From positions 3,291,867 to 3,355,866 of the forward strand of contig CAJNOP010000002.1 in the NCBI GenBank assembly GCA_905250075.1: a stretch of 64,000 nt of DNA, given 5' to 3'. Numbering within the stretch: position 1 is the first letter of the stretch; every line of letters begins with the position of its first letter. A program made the translations under genes and the position numbers. The notes beneath the pieces are model-generated. The model was not told where the DNA came from and ran no database searches. It saw only the letters and a program-made list of their open reading frames with translations. This document shows, one piece after another, positions 59,653 through 64,000 of this stretch. Source of the stretch: Rotaria sp. Silwood1 (Eukaryota > Rotifera > Eurotatoria > Philodinida > Philodinidae).

Positions 59653-60077
59653 ACATCATTAAAAATAACATTTCATTTTATTCATAGATACATGTCGTTA
59701 TTATTAATTAAAAAGACTCAAAAATAATATCATTCGATTTATTAAAATAATAATAAAAAAAATGACTAGATATGATTTTAAAAAAAAATCTATTATTCAT
59801 TCAATTCATGTTTATCACTGACATCTAATGGAAAGTGAGAGTATAAGAGTTGTATCCTTTGACAACAATGGGTTCTATGAAATAAGACGAGAAGAAAAGG
59901 AACAAGAGAAAAGAAGTATAGTATGAAATAAAAACAAGAAGACCTTCAATTTGATGATTCAATCAGATTTTAGAAAAAATAAAATCAGCTGCGACAATTC
60001 TTAAATCTATAAATAAATTTTTGTTGTTGTCATTGGAAAAAAAAGAATCTAAAGAAAGAGACGTTTCATATTCAATA
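59653..60077. other. Spacer between neuropeptide gene and CEP164
   Basis: AT-rich, with AATAAA-type signals. A TCAGATTTTAG acceptor-like site lies at about 59964-59974. Confidence 0.45.
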
Positions 60078-63000
60078 ATGATTACATATCCGGAATATAA
60101 AATAAATAATCAAACGATTTTACAAGAACAATTTGATGAAAATTATGAACCTACTCAAGAAGAAATTCGTGAATATGCAATTTACATTGGTATTGATCCA
60201 GACAAAGTATATTATCGAGAACAAAAAAAAAAGCGAAAAAATTGTAAACAATCATTTGAAATTTTCTTTTTGCTATAGGAACCTCACCTTCTTTGGTTAG
60301 CTAAAGAAGGTATTATGAAACCATTACCACTTGGTTGGAAACCATGTCAAGAAGAAAATGGAGAATTATATTATTTTAATTTTGATACTGGTAAATCATC
60401 ATGGGATCATCCATGTGACGAAATATACAAAACTCGTGTTCTTGAGGAACGGTATGTTTTAGTCGAATTTTTCATTGTATTTTTTAATACGAAATTCTGT
60501 CTTGTTTTTTAAGACGAAAACAACCATCATCAACAACTCTACTTGACACAAATCCAAGGGGTAAATAATAAGAGTTAACAAAAAATTTTGAGAATATTAT
60601 ATAAAAACAAAAATATATATATTTTTTAAATTTTATTTTATGAAATATTCAAAATAATCGGCACGATTATTTATGGAAAGTCCTATTCTTAAACAATTAA
60701 ATGAAAATTTTTTTTGAATACCTTTTCTGAAAGCTTTCTTTAACCTACTTAGAAATCGTACAAGCAAATCATGTTATATTTACTTAGTCAATTAAATTAC
60801 GTTCGATAGAATAATTGCGCCAAAGATTACATGATGTCCGGTCTGACAAATATGATATTATATTGATAGCTTCTTCTATTAAATAAATAATAATATCGGA
60901 TTTAATACAAAGTCAACAATGAACCTAAAGCGATGTTGTGCACTAAGTGTCTCTGTTCGTTCCCATATTTCATTTAAAAAAAAGAAAAAAAAGAGCTTTA
61001 GATAAATTTCGATAGCATAGTTGTAAACTATAGTGCTGCCTATAAAATATGCTTTGATTTAAATAATATACAAAATAAATTTTTTCGTTTAACCTTACTC
61101 TAGAGAATAATAATTATTAAATAGTTATTGTTGATAATTCAGCTAGTATAAATTGACTTGTACACAACGTGTTACAACAAATTGATTATTGTTTGTGTAT
61201 AATAACATAATTTATCATGAAATGTCACTAAATTTTCACATTAAATTCTAAATCATTCCAATTTGTATTCCTCACTGAAGTGTTGAGTAATCGAATATGT
61301 GATATTTCTAATGATTAAATCATTGTGATCAATTCGTTTTATTTGTGTCATACGAGAACTCAGTTTCTACTATAATAGCATAGTTAAATATGATGCAGTG
61401 TTGATGATTTATTCTATCAATTCAATATTTGCATGTGTAGGCTTGAAAATCGAACGAGTAAATAGATATTTATTATTCAGATTTTTTCTTCTTGTATACA
61501 AACACATAGCTCAATTTACAACTGTTGCTAATGATGGGGTAGTCAGATACCAAACCTATAGAATGTTCAATTTATACTGTATTTACATATAATCCTAAAC
61601 GCTAAGTACAATCTAAATTCCAATATAGAATTCATCATTCAAATATGTTTCGTTGAAATCGAACTCTATGTAAAAAGAATTTTAGAACTAAATTGAACAA
61701 TGGAATTATTATAAATCAATATTATAGATGAGACATTCTGCTATTGACTCAATGATAAAGAGCTTATGAAGTTATGACGCAGCAGCGTAATCAAATTTTT
61801 TTTGATCATGCCGATGCATTCCATCAGAATAATATTACGTATTTGACTTCATATTAAAAAGAAATGTTTTTAGGCACACTCACTCAAACTGGTAGAAGTA
61901 CATCAACTGTAAGTGATTATTTATCAGGTGGAAAAAAATCACTTCCAATGGGAACTAATGCTAGTGCATCTATTGTGACAAGAACTGAAGCACAAACTAA
62001 TAAATATGGTAAAGACAAAAAAAGAAAAAAATCTAAAAGTTTTTTTTTTTGTTTTATTTTTTAATTTTCCTTAGATGCTCAATATGTAAATAGTGATAAT
62101 GATGAAATTGAAGAAGAATTAATGAACAGTGAAGATGATGATGAGGAACAAAGTAGTGATGATTTTAGAAAACGAGTTGATTTTGGTAAATAAATACAAA
62201 TTCTCGAAAAGAAAAACTAATAATATTTTTCGATCAAAATTAGGTATTGATCCTAAACTTTCTGCACGTATTGAACAAAAAGAAAAAGAAGCAATTACAA
62301 CATCAACAATGTCTGCATCTCGTACACTAAATTCTTTGGACAATACAGGTTTATTATTTGTAAATATTTTTGCAAATCTAAATCGAATATATTTTATAGA
62401 TAGAAAAATTGAGAATAGAAAAGATTCTCTCAACGATAACGATGAAGAAATTAATCGAAAAAAACGAGCTGAATTAGCAGCAAATGCAGCTGTACGTCGT
62501 TTATCCAATGGTAATCTGAATAAATCAGGAACTCATTTAACTAATGTAAATAGAAACTTTACGATTAATCATCTTTCGAAATTAAATATTCTTTAGGATG
62601 ATACATTAATTACACCACGTGAAGAATATGATCTAACTAAGCTTCGAGCACGACTTGAAGAGTAAATATCTATATATATATATATTCGAGTTGACTTTAG
62701 AATTCAGTTGTCTATAACCAGCAACCAGTAGACCTTATATTATAAAGTATTAGATGCTTATTTGTATGGTAAAGACCATGTTTATTGAAGAGGTAGAATT
62801 GAGAAAATGGGACTAACATGGATGAAGGCATTATCATAATGAATAGAGTATAAATATCTCCTCTACAACTACAATTTGACTGCTATCTGATTTTCAACAT
62901 CCTTAGATAGACATCTAGCTTCGAGTAGAATATTTTCGTCATTATTAAATATTATAATGGCACGACATTTATGAAGAAATTGTTTATTAAATTCATATCA

Positions 63001-64000
63001 ACTATATACAGCGTGTTGAAAATCATGTAGTATTGGTTATTCCATAATAATTTGATATTTCTACATTTAGAATCGAACTTAAATTTCTATCACAACTAGA
63101 TTATCGAAACTGATAAGACTTAAGTTCGAGGAACAGTTTTAAAAAGTATGTCTTTACGAGTTTTTGAGTTATTGCTTTCCGTATTTTTTAAAATCAAAGC
63201 GAAGAGATTCACATTTTTCAAAAAGCTTAAAAATACATTTTAAGACTTTGCTTCAAGTACTTCGAAAAACAATTTCAGACCGACCAGACAAAGTACAATC
63301 CGAATCGTAAGAAAGTTCGATGGTTTTCGAAGGTCTCTGCAGAAACCCATGAAGGCCTGCTTTTAAAATTTATTCACCGAATTTGAGTACCATCATTTTC
63401 GATAATTTAGCTACAGTAAAAATTTGAGCCCGATGCGGTGTACTCTCACCAAGAACCAGAAGTAGTCCAAAAGAAGAGGTACACTTAAAATCAACGGAAT
63501 TCTAAAGTCAACTTCGAGATATATATATATATTTCGTTTTTTAATCTTCAATTTCATTATTTATAAAGATCTGCGAATGAAGAAAAATTACAAATACTTG
63601 AAGATAATCGAAATTATATTGAAAAAGTAAAAAAAGAATTAAATTTAGCCAAAGAAAAAGATGAACAAGCATTACGCGATAAAATGAAAGCTGATTTAGC
63701 GTAAGATTAATTTAACAAAAAACAACACACAAATATGATTCATTTCTCTTCTATGATTCAGTTCAATTGAAAGTAATTTCCGTGAAAATCTTGCACGCGA
63801 AAAAAAATTATTAGAAAATCGAAAACAAGAAGAATTAAATAACATTAAACAAGCCATTGAGAGGGAGAAAGAAGAAATGCAAAAAAAATTACGGTAATTA
63901 AAAACAAACAAAAACAAAATAGTTTACTAAAGAATAAATTTTTTGTTTTAATTATAGAGAAAGTATGCAATCAGATCTGAATGTATATAAAAATATACTT
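60078..64000 (+). CDS. CEP164: CEP164 centriolar distal appendage protein (5' part)
   Basis: Eleven exons are seen: 60078..60206, 60279..60451, 60514..60560, 61874..62008, 62075..62185, 62244..62348, 62400..62545, 62597..62661, 63569..63700, 63762..63893 and 63958 onward past the window edge. About 406 residues are visible. CEP164 sits on distal appendages of the mother centriole and recruits TTBK2 to start ciliogenesis. The N-terminal module matches vertebrate CEP164: [35 protein letters not shown] and a WW domain [20 protein letters not shown] with [11 protein letters not shown] serine-rich acidic region then leads into coiled coil ([18 protein letters not shown]). The start is uncertain; the frame is open back to an ATG at 60021. 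Confidence 0.93.
62671..62684. repeat. (TA)n run at element border
   Basis: Short TA repeat immediately outside the left inverted repeat, matched by another at 63519-63530. It may be the duplicated target. Confidence 0.6.
62687..63516. mobile_element. ~0.83-kb TIR element in CEP164 intron
   Basis: The left end CGAGTTGACTTTAGAATTC is mirrored by GAATTCTAAAGTCAACTTCG at the right, with TATATATA runs outside both ends. It occupies nearly the whole 0.9-kb intron. No coding frame; a non-autonomous DNA transposon is likely. Confidence 0.6.

Noticed and set aside
62119..62508. Minus-strand 129-codon frame
   Set aside because: Antisense to several CEP164 exons and reads across its introns.
1..64000. 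CRISPR arrays, bacterial operons or prophage
   Set aside because: No regularly spaced direct repeats; the genes have spliceosomal introns and animal homologs.
1..64000. tRNA or rRNA genes
   Set aside because: I scanned for T-arm-like GGTTCGA sequences; the few hits (for example near 15870) lie in the hAT-like element ends and do not form a cloverleaf.

Overview
The window is a 64-kb piece of an AT-rich nuclear genome from a small invertebrate, with one 100-base run of N that marks an assembly gap. Genes carry spliceosomal introns. Many are only 45-90 bp with GT...(T)TTTAG borders, and a few are 0.8-2.1 kb. The gene set is animal: a histamine-receptor-like GPCR, a tetraspanin, a peptide-hormone precursor, CEP164 and SLC17. 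The compact introns, the acceptor sites just upstream of several start codons (possible spliced-leader addition) and the closely spaced same-strand pairs fit a rotifer-like spiralian, perhaps a bdelloid. That placement is inference.

Layout. 1.5-3.7 kb: a three-exon biogenic-amine receptor (minus). 3.7-17.4 kb: about 13.7 kb without a convincing gene but with several inverted-repeat elements, including a 1.44-kb hAT-like non-autonomous element with target-site duplication and a smaller GC-rich MITE-like element inside it. 17.4-20.7 kb: a tetraspanin-like gene (minus), then a same-strand pair, an MIT-domain protein and a three-TM protein (plus). 20.7-29.4 kb: another gene-poor stretch with a 0.6-kb foldback, a tail-to-tail duplicated coding tail and the assembly gap. 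29.5-30.7 kb: a divergent intronless GPCR. 30.7-34.4 kb: gene-poor, with one decayed inverted repeat.

34.4-64 kb is gene-dense and dominated by housekeeping genes: PSMD2/Rpn1 with 17 exons and ribosomal protein eS8 (both minus), then an SLC17-type anion transporter and DPH5 (plus), a two-TM cysteine-rich protein (minus), a dithiol glutaredoxin and a general-stress-protein-26-like flavin-binding protein (plus), a small neuropeptide precursor ending in repeated FVHG units (plus), and the 5' part of CEP164, which runs off the right edge.

The most interesting items are the neuropeptide precursor, which I cannot assign to a known family; a roughly 600-bp repeat found once in a long intron of each of three neighbouring unrelated genes; the abundance of foldback structures; and three close same-strand gene pairs with acceptor-like sites before the downstream start, which look like candidate operons. 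Exon coordinates were derived by hand from splice signals and reading phase. Exon sums are multiples of three and give lengths close to family norms (eS8 208 aa, DPH5 286 aa, PSMD2 901 aa).
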